In this document: positions 46,271 through 56,031 of the stretch, in pieces
Layout: each line of letters opens with the position of its first letter
How positions within the stretch are numbered: position 1 is the first letter of the stretch
Assembly: GCA_029238935.1 (NCBI GenBank)
Contig: JAQZBN010000035.1
Span: 1-60,560, forward strand
From: Herbinix sp.
Lineage (GTDB): Bacteria; Bacillota; Clostridia; Lachnospirales; Lachnospiraceae
Direction: 5' to 3'
DNA length: 60,560 nucleotides
Translations under genes and position numbers: made by a program
The notes under the pieces: generated by a model
Told to the model about the DNA's origin: nothing
Databases searched by the model: none
The model's input: the letters and a program-made list of their open reading frames with translations, nothing else

Positions 46271-47824
46271 ATGAGAGCATTAATCAGTGTATCTGACAAA
46301 ACAGGTATTGTAGAGTTTGCGAAAGATTTAGTTTCCCTCGGGGTTGAGATTATATCAACCGGCGGCACTTATAGCAAATTAAAGGAGGCAGGGGTAAAAG
46401 CAATTGAAATATCAGAACTTACCGGATTCCCTGAATGCCTGGACGGAAGAGTAAAAACACTGCATCCTGCGGTTCATGCAGGACTTTTGGCAATGAGAAG
46501 CAATCCTTCTCATATGAAACAATTGGCTGACCTTGAAATTGAAACGATTGATATTGTAGTGGTAAACCTATATCCTTTTAAAGCAACCATATTGAAAGAT
46601 GATGTGACCAGAGGAGAAGCAGTTGAGAATATTGATATCGGCGGTCCTACAATGCTTCGTTCTGCGGCAAAGAATTATCAGGATGTTGCAGTAGTGGTTG
46701 ATCCCAGAGACTACGAAAAGGTATTAACGGAATTAAAGGAGCAGAAAGAAGTATCCCTGGATACTAAGTTTTACCTGATGCAGAAGGTTTTTATGCATAC
46801 CTCAAGCTATGACACCATGATTGCAGATTATCTTAAGAAAGAACGTAATGATAAAGAGCTTCCTGAGACGCTGACCATGACCTTTGAAAAAGTTCAGGAT
46901 ATGAGATATGGTGAGAATCCTCATCAGGCAGCAGCATTTTACCGTGAGATCGGGAAGAAGAAAGGCTCTATTACCGATGCAGTTCAGTTAAATGGTAAGG
47001 AATTGTCCTTTAATAATATCAACGATACCAATGGTGCTTTGGAGCTATTAAAGGAATTCACAGAACCTACGGTAGTCGCTTGCAAGCATGGTAATCCCTG
47101 TGGTGTGGGCAGTGCGGATACTATATTTGAGGCTTGGCAGAAAGCATTTGCAGCAGACAAGGTATCCATTTACGGTGGTATCGTGGTATTGAATCGAGAG
47201 GTTACGCTAGAATTGGCATTGGAAATGAAGAATGTATTCCTTGAAGTGATTGTAGCACCTTCCTATGAGAAGGAAGCATTAGAGGTTTTTCAGACAAAGA
47301 AGAATGTCAGAGTATTGGAATTAAAGGATATTGAAATACCACAGAACGAAGATGCTTATGATTTAAAGAAAGTCAATGGAGGTCTTATTGTTCAGACCAT
47401 AGATAGTAAACTCTTAAATGAAGATGAATTAAGCGTAGTAACAGACCGTGTGCCCACAGAAAAAGAGATGGACGATATGCGTTTTGCTTGGAGAGTTGTG
47501 AAATTCGTTAAGTCTAACGGTATCGCACTGGCAAAGAATAAGCAGACAGTAGGTATTGGACCGGGACAGGTTAACCGAGTTTGGGCTACCATTCAGAGTA
47601 TAGAACATGCTGTAGAATTAATTGATGATAAGGCAACCGAAGGTGCAGTGCTGGCATCGGATGCATTTTTCCCTTTTGATGACTGTGTGGAAGCAGCTCA
47701 CAAAGCCGGTATTACAGCAATCATTCAACCGGGTGGATCAATACGAGATGAAGATTCCATCAAAAAGTGCAATGAATACGGGATTGCAATGGTATTTACC
47801 GGAATGAGACATTTTAAACACTAA
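46271..47824 (+). CDS. purH: AICAR formyltransferase / IMP cyclohydrolase
   Basis: A 517-residue bifunctional enzyme for the last two steps of IMP synthesis. The N-terminal cyclohydrolase domain starts [18 protein letters not shown] and has [11 protein letters not shown]. The formyltransferase domain carries [14 protein letters not shown] and the catalytic [10 protein letters not shown] segment. The C-terminus [14 protein letters not shown] and GMRHFKH is complete. AAGGAGAA precedes the ATG. It is monocistronic and separate from the other pur genes. Confidence 0.96.
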   Translation: MRALISVSDKTGIVEFAKDLVSLGVEIISTGGTYSKLKEAGVKAIEISELTGFPECLDGRVKTLHPAVHAGLLAMRSNPSHMKQLADLEIETIDIVVVNLYPFKATILKDDVTRGEAVENIDIGGPTMLRSAAKNYQDVAVVVDPRDYEKVLTELKEQKEVSLDTKFYLMQKVFMHTSSYDTMIADYLKKERNDKELPETLTMTFEKVQDMRYGENPHQAAAFYREIGKKKGSITDAVQLNGKELSFNNINDTNGALELLKEFTEPTVVACKHGNPCGVGSADTIFEAWQKAFAADKVSIYGGIVVLNREVTLELALEMKNVFLEVIVAPSYEKEALEVFQTKKNVRVLELKDIEIPQNEDAYDLKKVNGGLIVQTIDSKLLNEDELSVVTDRVPTEKEMDDMRFAWRVVKFVKSNGIALAKNKQTVGIGPGQVNRVWATIQSIEHAVELIDDKATEGAVLASDAFFPFDDCVEAAHKAGITAIIQPGGSIRDEDSIKKCNEYGIAMVFTGMRHFKH

Positions 47825-47891
47825 GACTCAGTTGTGAATAAAATAGACCTTTATTGGATAACGAGATAAAATTGAGATTGAGATATATCAT

Positions 47892-47936
47892 AAAAGGACA
47901 AGGACTTTGCATAACAAAGCTTCCTTGTCCTTTTCC
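47892..47936. terminator. Terminator between purH and the cold-shock gene
   Basis: AAAAGGACAAGGA pairs with TCCTTGTCCTTTT, with an inner CTTTG/CAAAG stem. The symmetrical A and T runs allow it to work on both strands. Confidence 0.85.
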
Positions 47937-48014
47937 TCTTAGGTTACAACACATCCTACTTATAACTTTTAAAATATAGGTTCTATATATAAAAATTACA
48001 CGAATGTCGTATGA

Positions 48015-48215
48015 TTATAACTTAATAACGTTAGCAGCCTGAGGACCCTTCTCGCCTTCAATAACGTCGAATTGTACCTTATCGCCTTCTTCTAATACTT
48101 TAAAACCATCCATTTGAAGTGCGGAGAAATGTACGAATACATCATGTCCCATCTCATCTGAAAGAAATCCAAAACCCTTCTTGGCATTAAACCATTTTAC
48201 AGTACCCTTTTTCAT
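48015..48215 (-). CDS. Cold-shock protein (CspA family)
   Basis: A 66-residue single-stranded nucleic-acid-binding protein that acts as an RNA chaperone. RNP1 is KKGFGFLS and RNP2 is DVFVHFSAL, with the start [17 protein letters not shown]. The length is standard. The ribosome binding site AGGAGG is strong. A promoter at 48276-48304 and a leader of about 55 bases with a small hairpin (CATTAC/GTAATG) lie upstream. Confidence 0.95.
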   Translation of the reverse strand: MKKGTVKWFNAKKGFGFLSDEMGHDVFVHFSALQMDGFKVLEEGDKVQFDVIEGEKGPQAANVIKL

Positions 48216-48275
48216 AGCAAAAGCCTCCTAAAACAAGAATTAAATTGCATTACCATTATTAGTAATGATAGTGTA

Positions 48276-48304
48276 AATTTAACATATTTTCGATAAAAAG
48301 TCAA
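48276..48304 (-). promoter_or_regulatory. Cold-shock gene promoter
   Basis: On the minus strand: TTGACT (48304-48299), a 17-base spacer and TAAATT (48281-48276). Confidence 0.5.
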
Positions 48305-48450
48305 ATATCTTTGTTGAATTTTGTAGGTTTAACATGGGAGTTTTTGCATATGAAGGAAATGACAAATCAAAGAAATTATGTTATTATGAATAAGCACTGA
48401 CTATAAATTACCATACTAGATAGAATAGAAAATGGATGGAGGTTAATAAC

Positions 48451-51390
48451 ATGAAAATTCGTGTTCCTTCCTCATATGAATATATTTTTGAGGAACAATT
48501 GGATGATTTAAATGGAATTGGTACTGTTCTTGTTCACAAACAATCCGGTGCAAGAGTAGCTATCATAAAGAATGATGATGATAATAAAGTATTTTCCATA
48601 GGATTTCGTACACCACCTGCCAATAGCACTGGTGTCGCTCACATTATCGAGCATTCCGTATTATGCGGGTCAAAGAACTTTCCTGCGAAGGATCCTTTTG
48701 TTGAACTGGTAAAGGGATCATTAAATACATTCTTAAACGCTATGACCTATCCGGATAAGACCATTTACCCGGTGGCTAGTCGTAATGATAAGGACCTAGC
48801 AAATTTAATGCATGTCTATATGGACGCTGTGTTTTATCCGAATATCTATGAGCGCAGAGAAATCTTCATGCAGGAGGGGTGGCACTACGATCTAGAAAGC
48901 TTGGATGCTGAATTAAAATATAATGGTGTTGTTTATAATGAGATGAAAGGTGCTTTCTCATCACCGGAACAACAGCTATTTCGTATGATTCAGAACTCCC
49001 TGTTCCCGGATACCTCTTACGGCGTAGAATCCGGTGGCGATCCTGCATTTATTCCGGAGCTTTCCTACGAGGAATTCTTGGATTTCCACAAGACCTATTA
49101 CCATCCTTCCAACAGTTACATCTATCTCTACGGAGATATGGATTTTGAAGAAAGACTTACATGGCTGGATCAGGAATATCTTTCCAAATTTAACCGTAGT
49201 GAGGTATCTTCAGAGATCAAATACCAGAAAGGTTTTGATTTCTTAAAGGAAGTATCAGCATTCTATTCTCTGGGAGAAAACGATGATCTGAAGGATAATA
49301 CTTATCTGAGTTTAAATACCGTGATCGGTAATTCATTAAACAAAGAACTGAGTCTTGCGTTCCAGGTTCTGGAGTATGTACTTTTAAATGCCCCCGGTGC
49401 ACCGGTGAAACAAGCGTTATTAGATGCTGGTATCGGTAAGGATATTTTAAGCAGTTATCAGGATGATATTTTTCAACCTATCTTTACGGTTGTAGCAAAG
49501 AATACCAATGGAGATAAGAAAGAAGATTTCAAGAAGTTGATCCATGATGTGCTATTACAGCAAGTCAACGACGGCCTTGATGAAAAATCTCTGCGAGCAG
49601 CGATTAATTTTTATGAATTCAGATATCGGGAAGCAGATTTTGGCCAATTTCCAAAAGGACTGATGTACGGAATCCGTGTTATGGGCAGTTGGCTGTATGA
49701 TGACCAGAAACCATTCCTGCACTTAAAGGACAATGAAGGCTTCGAATTCTTAAAGAGCAAGATCGGTACCGGTTATTATGAGCAGTTGATAGATGCTTAT
49801 TTACTGAATAACCCCCATTCTACCTTGGTTATGTTACAGCCAAAGGTTGGCTTAAATAAAGAACAAAATGAGGAGCTACAGAAGAGACTTGCAGATTATA
49901 AAGCAAGCTTATCCCAGGATGAATTAACTAAGTTAGTAGAAGACACCAATCACCTGAAGGATTATCAGGAGGAACCTTCTACGAAAGAAGAGATGGAATC
50001 CATTCCTCTTCTGGAACGAGAAGATATCAGCAAAGAAACAATGCCTTTGTATAATGATGAAAAATCCATTGGTGGAATTAAAGTAATCCATCATAATGTT
50101 ATTACCAATGGAATTGCTTATATCAGATTTTTGTTTGATATTAGTAGAGTACCCCAGGATTTGATCCCTTACATGGCTTTGTTATCCGGGGTCATCGGTA
50201 ATGTGGATACACAGAATCATAAGTATCTTGAATTATCCAATGAGATTAATATCCATACCGGCGGTATCAACACCGATGTAAAGAGTTTCTCAACCAAAGG
50301 AACCACACAGAAATACTTCCCGGTATTTGAGTGGAGTACAAAGGTATTATACGATGAATTTAATGAAGCGTTTTCGTTAATTGAAGAGATGCTTTTCCGT
50401 ACGAAATTTGCGGATACCAAACGCATCGGTGAAATCATTGACGAGAGTAAATCCAGAATGCAGATGCGCTTCACTTCCTCAGGACATGTGGTAGCTATGG
50501 ATCGTGCGATGTCTTATTATTCCGCCCATGGATTATTCAAGGAAAGTACCAGTGGTATCACCTTTTATAAATTCTTAGAAGATTTAGCTGGTAATTATGG
50601 CGATAAGAAAGAGAACTTAATAAAGAATTTCATCCTTCTGATGCAGTCCATCTTTGCAAAAGAAAACCTGCTCATCAGTATCACAGCGGATGAGGAAGGA
50701 TATCGTCGATTTGAAGATTTAGTACCAACTTTCTTGGGTACGCTGAAAGAAAAACAGGAAATCGCATTATGGGACGGTTTTGATAAGACAATCAGGGAGC
50801 CAAAATGCCTGAACGAAGGATATAAAGCAGCAATGCAGGTACAATATGTAGCAAGAGCAGGTAACTTCTTTGAAGCTGGATATCAATACACCGGAGCACT
50901 GAAGGTATTGAAGCTGATCTTAAGCTATGACTACCTCTGGAACAATGTCCGAGTAAAAGGTGGAGCATATGGATGTATGTGTGGATTTTCCGGTGTAGAT
51001 GGTGATGGTTACTTTACCTCCTATCGTGATCCAAAATTAAAAGAAACCAACCTCATCTACGAGAAAGCAGCTGAATTTGTTCGGAATTTTAAAGCGGAAG
51101 AAAGAGATATGACCAAATATATTATCGGTACCATCAGCGGAGTGGATACACCATTAACACCACAAGGCAAAGGAAGACGTTCCTTAAGTGCATTCTTAAG
51201 TGGTCTGACCATGGAAGAATTAGAACTGGAGAGAGACCAGATTCTAAATGTAACACAAGAAGATATCAGAGCCTTAGATGGTATTATTAAGTCGATCACC
51301 GACGCAGGAAATATCTGTGTTATCGGTAATGAAAGTAAAGTGGAAGAAAATAGGGATTTATTCCTGGAAGTAAAGAATTTGCTGAAATAG
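48451..51390 (+). CDS. M16C-family zinc metalloprotease (PreP/insulinase type)
   Basis: A 979-residue cytoplasmic peptidase related to mitochondrial presequence protease. The inverted zinc motif HIIEH (His64, Glu67, His68) lies in GVAHIIEHSVLCGSKNFP, and the distal Glu in YNEMKGAFSS completes the site. Two homologous halves joined by a hinge form a closed chamber for degrading peptides. The length is typical. ATG 48451 is chosen, with GGAGG inside the longer frame. era follows 28 bases later, so it may lead an operon with era, yqzL and recO. Confidence 0.92.
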   Translation: MKIRVPSSYEYIFEEQLDDLNGIGTVLVHKQSGARVAIIKNDDDNKVFSIGFRTPPANSTGVAHIIEHSVLCGSKNFPAKDPFVELVKGSLNTFLNAMTYPDKTIYPVASRNDKDLANLMHVYMDAVFYPNIYERREIFMQEGWHYDLESLDAELKYNGVVYNEMKGAFSSPEQQLFRMIQNSLFPDTSYGVESGGDPAFIPELSYEEFLDFHKTYYHPSNSYIYLYGDMDFEERLTWLDQEYLSKFNRSEVSSEIKYQKGFDFLKEVSAFYSLGENDDLKDNTYLSLNTVIGNSLNKELSLAFQVLEYVLLNAPGAPVKQALLDAGIGKDILSSYQDDIFQPIFTVVAKNTNGDKKEDFKKLIHDVLLQQVNDGLDEKSLRAAINFYEFRYREADFGQFPKGLMYGIRVMGSWLYDDQKPFLHLKDNEGFEFLKSKIGTGYYEQLIDAYLLNNPHSTLVMLQPKVGLNKEQNEELQKRLADYKASLSQDELTKLVEDTNHLKDYQEEPSTKEEMESIPLLEREDISKETMPLYNDEKSIGGIKVIHHNVITNGIAYIRFLFDISRVPQDLIPYMALLSGVIGNVDTQNHKYLELSNEINIHTGGINTDVKSFSTKGTTQKYFPVFEWSTKVLYDEFNEAFSLIEEMLFRTKFADTKRIGEIIDESKSRMQMRFTSSGHVVAMDRAMSYYSAHGLFKESTSGITFYKFLEDLAGNYGDKKENLIKNFILLMQSIFAKENLLISITADEEGYRRFEDLVPTFLGTLKEKQEIALWDGFDKTIREPKCLNEGYKAAMQVQYVARAGNFFEAGYQYTGALKVLKLILSYDYLWNNVRVKGGAYGCMCGFSGVDGDGYFTSYRDPKLKETNLIYEKAAEFVRNFKAEERDMTKYIIGTISGVDTPLTPQGKGRRSLSAFLSGLTMEELELERDQILNVTQEDIRALDGIIKSITDAGNICVIGNESKVEENRDLFLEVKNLLK

Positions 51391-51418
51391 GGTAACCTAT
51401 GCGGAGAAAAGAGTAAAA

Positions 51419-52420
51419 ATGAACGATAATAAACAAAATGAACAGACGAATTTGGATGAGATGCTTAAGGCACTTGGTATGTCAAGTTCAAAACCGAATA
51501 ATACTAAATCAGGCTTTGCTACACTAATCGGGAGACCAAATGTTGGAAAGTCCACATTAATGAACCATTTGATCGGTCAAAAGATAGCAATTACCTCCAA
51601 CAAACCTCAGACCACCAGAAATCGTATACAGACCGTATATACCGATGAACGGGGACAGATCATCTTCCTTGATACTCCGGGGATTCATAAAGCTACCAAT
51701 AAGTTAGGTGAATATATGGTGAATGTGGCAGAGAGAACTTTAAATGAAGTGGATGTCATTCTTTGGCTGGTGGAGCCATCCACCTTTATCGGTGCAGGAG
51801 AACAACACATTGCTGAGAAATTAAACAAAGTGAAAACACCGGTTATTCTGGTAATTAATAAAATAGATACCGTAAAAAAAGAGCAAATTTTAACCTTTAT
51901 CTCAGCCTATAAGGATATTTGTAATTTTGCAGAAATTGTTCCGGTATCGGCGTTAAAAGGTGAGAATACAAAGGAATTGATGTCTACTATATTTAAATAT
52001 CTGCCACAGGGACCACAGTTTTACGATGAAGATACCGTTACCGATCAGCCGGAACGCCAGATTGTGGCGGAATTGATCCGAGAAAAGGCTTTAAGACTCC
52101 TAGATGATGAAATTCCTCATGGAATTGCTGTCAGTATTGACCGAATGAAGGAACGGAGAATGAAAGCGGAACAGGGAAGCCAAACGATCATGGATATCGA
52201 TGCAACCATTGTATGTGAGCGAGATTCCCATAAGGGAATTATCATCGGCAAAGGTGGCAGCATGATGAAGCAAATCGGTATGCAGGCGAGAAGAGAAATC
52301 GAAAATTTACTGGATTGTAAAGTAAACCTGCAGCTTTGGGTAAAAGTGAAAAAGGATTGGCGCGATAGTGATTTTTTAATGAAAAACTATGGTTACAATC
52401 AAAATGATATAAAAGAATAG
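51419..52420 (+). CDS. era: GTPase Era
   Basis: A 333-residue GTPase needed for 16S rRNA maturation and 30S assembly. G1 is GRPNVGKST (about 38-46), the switch region ITSNKPQTTRNRI follows, G3 is DTPGIH, and G4 is NKID. The C-terminal KH RNA-binding domain has IIGKGGSMMKQIG. A 30-residue Asn/Gln-rich N-terminal extension before the G domain is unusual, since Era normally starts a few residues before GFVALIGRPN. The ribosome binding site is a modest GGAGAAAAGAG. Confidence 0.95.
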   Translation: MNDNKQNEQTNLDEMLKALGMSSSKPNNTKSGFATLIGRPNVGKSTLMNHLIGQKIAITSNKPQTTRNRIQTVYTDERGQIIFLDTPGIHKATNKLGEYMVNVAERTLNEVDVILWLVEPSTFIGAGEQHIAEKLNKVKTPVILVINKIDTVKKEQILTFISAYKDICNFAEIVPVSALKGENTKELMSTIFKYLPQGPQFYDEDTVTDQPERQIVAELIREKALRLLDDEIPHGIAVSIDRMKERRMKAEQGSQTIMDIDATIVCERDSHKGIIIGKGGSMMKQIGMQARREIENLLDCKVNLQLWVKVKKDWRDSDFLMKNYGYNQNDIKE

Positions 52421-52641
52421 TGACAATTGATATCTTATTTGTTTGTCAAGTAGTAACTGAAAAGTTGGAATGGGATATTCTTATCAGTTTAGATGATAAC
52501 AAAATGGGAAACCTAATGATATAGCATTTGTTTGAAGAATTTACTTAAAGAGTTAAGTGGAGACAGTGAAAAAGCTAGTAGCTGAAACCGGTATAATTAG
52601 TGAAAGGACAATTCAGAAAAATTAAAGTTAGGGGGCTCATT

Positions 52642-52845
52642 ATGAAAAATGATGATTATTGGAATCTATTTGCTAAAACGGGAGATATCTACGATTACTT
52701 AAATTATATCGCTTGTACGAGTGAAGAGATATCGGAGGAACTTATGCCGGACTTCTCAAGCAGCGAAAAAGAAGGTGGTTTTATTGCCGGAATCAACTAC
52801 CGTAACGGGAATGGTTCTGTCGGCCATGCCGGTTGGGGACTATGA
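52642..52845 (+). CDS. YqzL-like small protein between era and recO
   Basis: A 67-residue protein. Its start, MKNDDYWNLFAKTGDIYDYL, matches the YqzL pattern (W-x-x-F-x-x-T-G-x-x-x-x-Y-L), and its place between era and recO is the same as in Bacillus subtilis. The Ser/Glu- and Gly-rich tail is longer than in Bacillus. A GGGGG ribosome binding site lies seven bases before the ATG. Its last 62 bases overlap the recO start. The function of YqzL is unknown. Confidence 0.75.
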   Translation: MKNDDYWNLFAKTGDIYDYLNYIACTSEEISEELMPDFSSSEKEGGFIAGINYRNGNGSVGHAGWGL

Positions 52846-53530
52846 CAAACGGTTGGTGATATTAACAAAGGAACTTGGTAAAATAACAGCATTTGCCAAA
52901 GGCGCACGGAAACAAAGCAGCGCCTTTTTGGCGTGCTGTCAGCCTTTTTCATTTGGAAACTTTTCTTTATATCCCGGTAAATCTGCTTATAATATCATGT
53001 CGGTAGAAATGTCGAATTATTTTACTGAATTGAGGGAAGATATAGAATATGTTTCTTATGGGCTATATTTTTGTGAATTTGCAGATTATATGACGAAGGA
53101 AAACAATGATGAAATAGAAATTCTGAAATTATTATATCAAACCCTAAGGGTGATTACGAAAAAAGCGATACCATTACCCCTGATAAAAATTATATTTGAA
53201 ATGAAAATGATGGTGTTAAACGGACAAGCACCTCAGGTATTTGAATGCGTAAAATGCGGGAATACATCCGAGCATTATGTTTTCTCAGCTGACATGGGAG
53301 GATTGTTATGTGAAGCTTGCAGAGCGAAAGCTCAGAACTCTGTAAAACTAGGTACTTCAGCGATTTATGCGTTACAATACATAGTTTCCAAAGAGGTTGA
53401 GAAACTATATACCTTTCATGTCTCGGAGGAAGTAAAAAGAGAGTTGGAATTATGTACGAAATATTATCTGAATCGATATATCGATCGAGAGTTTAAAACA
53501 TTGGAATTCTTAAAAAGTCTAAAGTTTTGA
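52784..53530 (+). CDS. recO: DNA repair protein RecO
   Basis: A 248-residue recombination mediator that helps load RecA at gaps. The N-terminal OB fold starts VTGMVLSAMPVGDYDKRL, as in related species; a zinc knuckle is formed by CVKCGNTSEHYVF and LCEAC. The family normally has about six residues before VTGMVL, which fits a TTG start at 52784 with AAGGTGG five bases upstream; no ATG lies there. The coding region overlaps yqzL by 62 bases in another frame, implying coupled translation. Confidence 0.88.
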   Translation: MPESTTVTGMVLSAMPVGDYDKRLVILTKELGKITAFAKGARKQSSAFLACCQPFSFGNFSLYPGKSAYNIMSVEMSNYFTELREDIEYVSYGLYFCEFADYMTKENNDEIEILKLLYQTLRVITKKAIPLPLIKIIFEMKMMVLNGQAPQVFECVKCGNTSEHYVFSADMGGLLCEACRAKAQNSVKLGTSAIYALQYIVSKEVEKLYTFHVSEEVKRELELCTKYYLNRYIDREFKTLEFLKSLKF

Positions 53531-53669
53531 TAGCAGTACATTCTATTTTTCTATGAACAGTTACCAGTATTGTTAGAATATTGAAGTTTATGAAAAATAA
53601 TGTTGAAATAATCCTGCTTTAAGGTTACAATGATAAGAACCCAAAATTAATTCAATGGAGGAATTATTT

Positions 53670-54269
53670 ATGAAAAAGCTTGCGCTTGGTACTTTATTGC
53701 TGCTGTGTATCCTAAGCATGGCTGGGTGTAAACGAAGAGATATTATTCTTACTACAGATGAAATTTCCGAAAATACAATGGTGATTAAACGTAATGGTGG
53801 TATACAAGTAGCTATTGTTGAGGGTTTTGATAAAGATTATTATAGTTTATCCGAGTTAGAAGAGTTCGTAACAAAAGAAGTGACTTCTTATAATGAAAGA
53901 GCAGGCAGTGATGAAGTTGCTATTGATGACCTGCAGATCAAGGATAACAACGCAATCATGTTATTATCCTATTCCGGTATGCAACATTATACGAATTTTA
54001 ATGAAGTATACGGAGCATTTTTTCAAGCAGGACAACCGGATACGATTCCGGAATTACCAGATACTTACATCAATGTGAAAGAGGGTACATTAACTGCTAA
54101 AAAAGATGCCTTAAGTAATAAAGATTATAGAGTATTGGTAGTAAAAGAAGCGTTCGATATCAAAGTAAGCGGAAAAATAAAATATTATTCAGATAATGCA
54201 GTGCTGGGAGAGGACAATATGATACAAAGCCCAGTAGATGAATTGACAGTAATCGTTTATAAACCGTAA
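53670..54269 (+). CDS. Lipoprotein of unknown function
   Basis: A 199-residue protein. The first 21 residues form a lipoprotein signal ending in MAGC, so it is exported and lipid-anchored. The mature part mixes alpha and beta structure with no motif I recognise; AIVEGFDKDYYSLSELEEF is its most distinctive stretch. ATG 53670 has GGAGG eight bases upstream, preferred over an ATG at 53655. It lies between recO and glyS, an order also seen in related genomes. Confidence 0.78.
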   Translation: MKKLALGTLLLLCILSMAGCKRRDIILTTDEISENTMVIKRNGGIQVAIVEGFDKDYYSLSELEEFVTKEVTSYNERAGSDEVAIDDLQIKDNNAIMLLSYSGMQHYTNFNEVYGAFFQAGQPDTIPELPDTYINVKEGTLTAKKDALSNKDYRVLVVKEAFDIKVSGKIKYYSDNAVLGEDNMIQSPVDELTVIVYKP

Positions 54270-54385
54270 ACTTATTAGTGAATTAGAAGAAACTCGATTA
54301 GTTTTTATTTGAATCTAGTGATAGATTACAATTTGTTAAAATATAAAAATCAATAAATTTATCAAATAGATGTGAGGATGAATGT

Positions 54386-55774
54386 ATGGAAAAGACAATG
54401 GAAAAAATTGTAGCTTTGGCAAAAGCAAGGGGATTCGTATATCCGGGTTCCGAAATCTATGGTGGTTTAGCAAATACCTGGGATTACGGTAATCTTGGTG
54501 TTGAGCTGAAGAATAATGTAAAAAAAGCTTGGTGGTTAAAGTTCATTCAGGAAAACCAATACAATGTTGGTGTTGACTGTGCTATTTTAATGAATCCGCA
54601 GACATGGGTTGCATCCGGACATTTGGGTGGATTTTCCGATCCTTTGATGGATTGTAAGGAATGCCATGAGCGTTTTCGTGCGGACAAGATAATCGAAGAT
54701 TACAATGCTGAGCATGGGATCACAGTGGAAGGATCTGTGGATGCTTGGTCCAACGATGATATGAAGAAATACATTGAAGAACATAATATTGTATGCCCTA
54801 CCTGCGGCAAACATAATTTTACAGATATCCGTCAATTCAATCTGATGTTCAAAACCTTCCAGGGTGTAACAGAAGATGCAAAAAACGTAGTTTATTTGAG
54901 ACCTGAGACTGCACAGGGTATCTTTGTAAACTTTAAGAATGTACAGAGAACCTCACGCAAGAAGATTCCGTTTGGTATAGGACAGGTTGGAAAGTCCTTC
55001 CGTAACGAAATTACCCCTGGTAATTTCACCTTCCGTACCAGAGAGTTCGAACAGATGGAATTAGAATTCTTCTGTGAACCGGATACTGACTTGGAATGGT
55101 TTGCATATTGGAAACAATTCTGTATCGATTGGTTAAAGAAACTTGGCATGAAAGAAGATGAGATGAGAGTCAGAGATCATGATGCTGCCGAACTCTCCTT
55201 CTATAGTAAAGCTACTACCGATATTGAATTCTTATTCCCATTTGGTTGGGGTGAATTATGGGGTATTGCAGATCGTACTGATTATGACTTAACACAGCAT
55301 CAGAATGTATCCAAAGAAGATTTAAGCTATTTTGATGATGAAAAGAAGGAAAGATATGTTCCTTATGTTATCGAACCATCCTTAGGTGCAGACCGTGTAA
55401 CTTTAGCCTTTTTATGTGCAGCTTATGATGAAGAAGAAATCGAAGAAGGCGATGTTCGTACGGTGCTTCATTTCCATCCTGCATTGGCTCCGGTTAAAAT
55501 CGGTGTACTTCCATTATCCAAGAAATTATCCGAGCCTGCTGAGAAGATTTACTTTGAGCTTTGCAAGAAATATAATTGTGAATTTGATGATAGAGGTAAT
55601 ATCGGTAAACGTTACCGCAGACAGGATGAAATCGGTACTCCATTCTGCATTACTTACGATTTTGAATCTGAAAATGATGGAGCAGTAACCGTTCGTGACA
55701 GAGATACGATGCAGCAGGAAAGAGTTAAAATTGAAGATTTGAAAGCGTATTTTGAGAAGAAGTTCGAGTTTTAA
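54386..55774 (+). CDS. glyS: Glycyl-tRNA synthetase, dimeric alpha2 type
   Basis: A 462-residue class II synthetase that charges tRNA-Gly. Motif 2 is in [15 protein letters not shown] and [19 protein letters not shown], motif 3 in [14 protein letters not shown], and the C-terminal anticodon domain starts [13 protein letters not shown] Cys-rich insertion (CKECHERF and CPTCGKH) probably binds zinc. The short 116-base upstream region has no T-box leader. ppdk follows after a 257-base gap. Confidence 0.95.
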   Translation: MEKTMEKIVALAKARGFVYPGSEIYGGLANTWDYGNLGVELKNNVKKAWWLKFIQENQYNVGVDCAILMNPQTWVASGHLGGFSDPLMDCKECHERFRADKIIEDYNAEHGITVEGSVDAWSNDDMKKYIEEHNIVCPTCGKHNFTDIRQFNLMFKTFQGVTEDAKNVVYLRPETAQGIFVNFKNVQRTSRKKIPFGIGQVGKSFRNEITPGNFTFRTREFEQMELEFFCEPDTDLEWFAYWKQFCIDWLKKLGMKEDEMRVRDHDAAELSFYSKATTDIEFLFPFGWGELWGIADRTDYDLTQHQNVSKEDLSYFDDEKKERYVPYVIEPSLGADRVTLAFLCAAYDEEEIEEGDVRTVLHFHPALAPVKIGVLPLSKKLSEPAEKIYFELCKKYNCEFDDRGNIGKRYRRQDEIGTPFCITYDFESENDGAVTVRDRDTMQQERVKIEDLKAYFEKKFEF

Positions 55775-55819
55775 AAAAATTTAACAAAAAAACTCTTTTC
55801 TTATTATGCATGTTTATGA

Positions 55820-55990
55820 TATAATGCATTTTGGTGACTAAAAATGCCAGAATTGAGCTATAATGTGAATAGCACTAATATTTGTTAGATTGAGATTAGA
55901 GGGTCAAGAAGTTCTCTGCGATCAAAATGAATATCAAAGTTAGATGTAATGGTATTCGTTTTCATCCCAGAGTACTTCTAACACTCAATC
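55820..55990 (+). promoter_or_regulatory. ppdk promoter region and long leader hairpin
   Basis: A TATAAT at 55820-55825 could start a leader of about 200 bases. Within it a long imperfect hairpin spans 55888-55990: GATTGAG pairs with CTCAATC, AGAAGTTCTCTG with CAGAGTACTTCT (one mismatch), and a 16-base inner arm pairs with wobbles around a loop of about 15 bases. There is no terminator tail, so it could be a regulatory leader or a small inverted-repeat insertion. Confidence 0.5.
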
Positions 55991-56031
55991 CAATTGTATA
56001 AAAACTAAATTTTTAGGAGGGCACTTACAAA

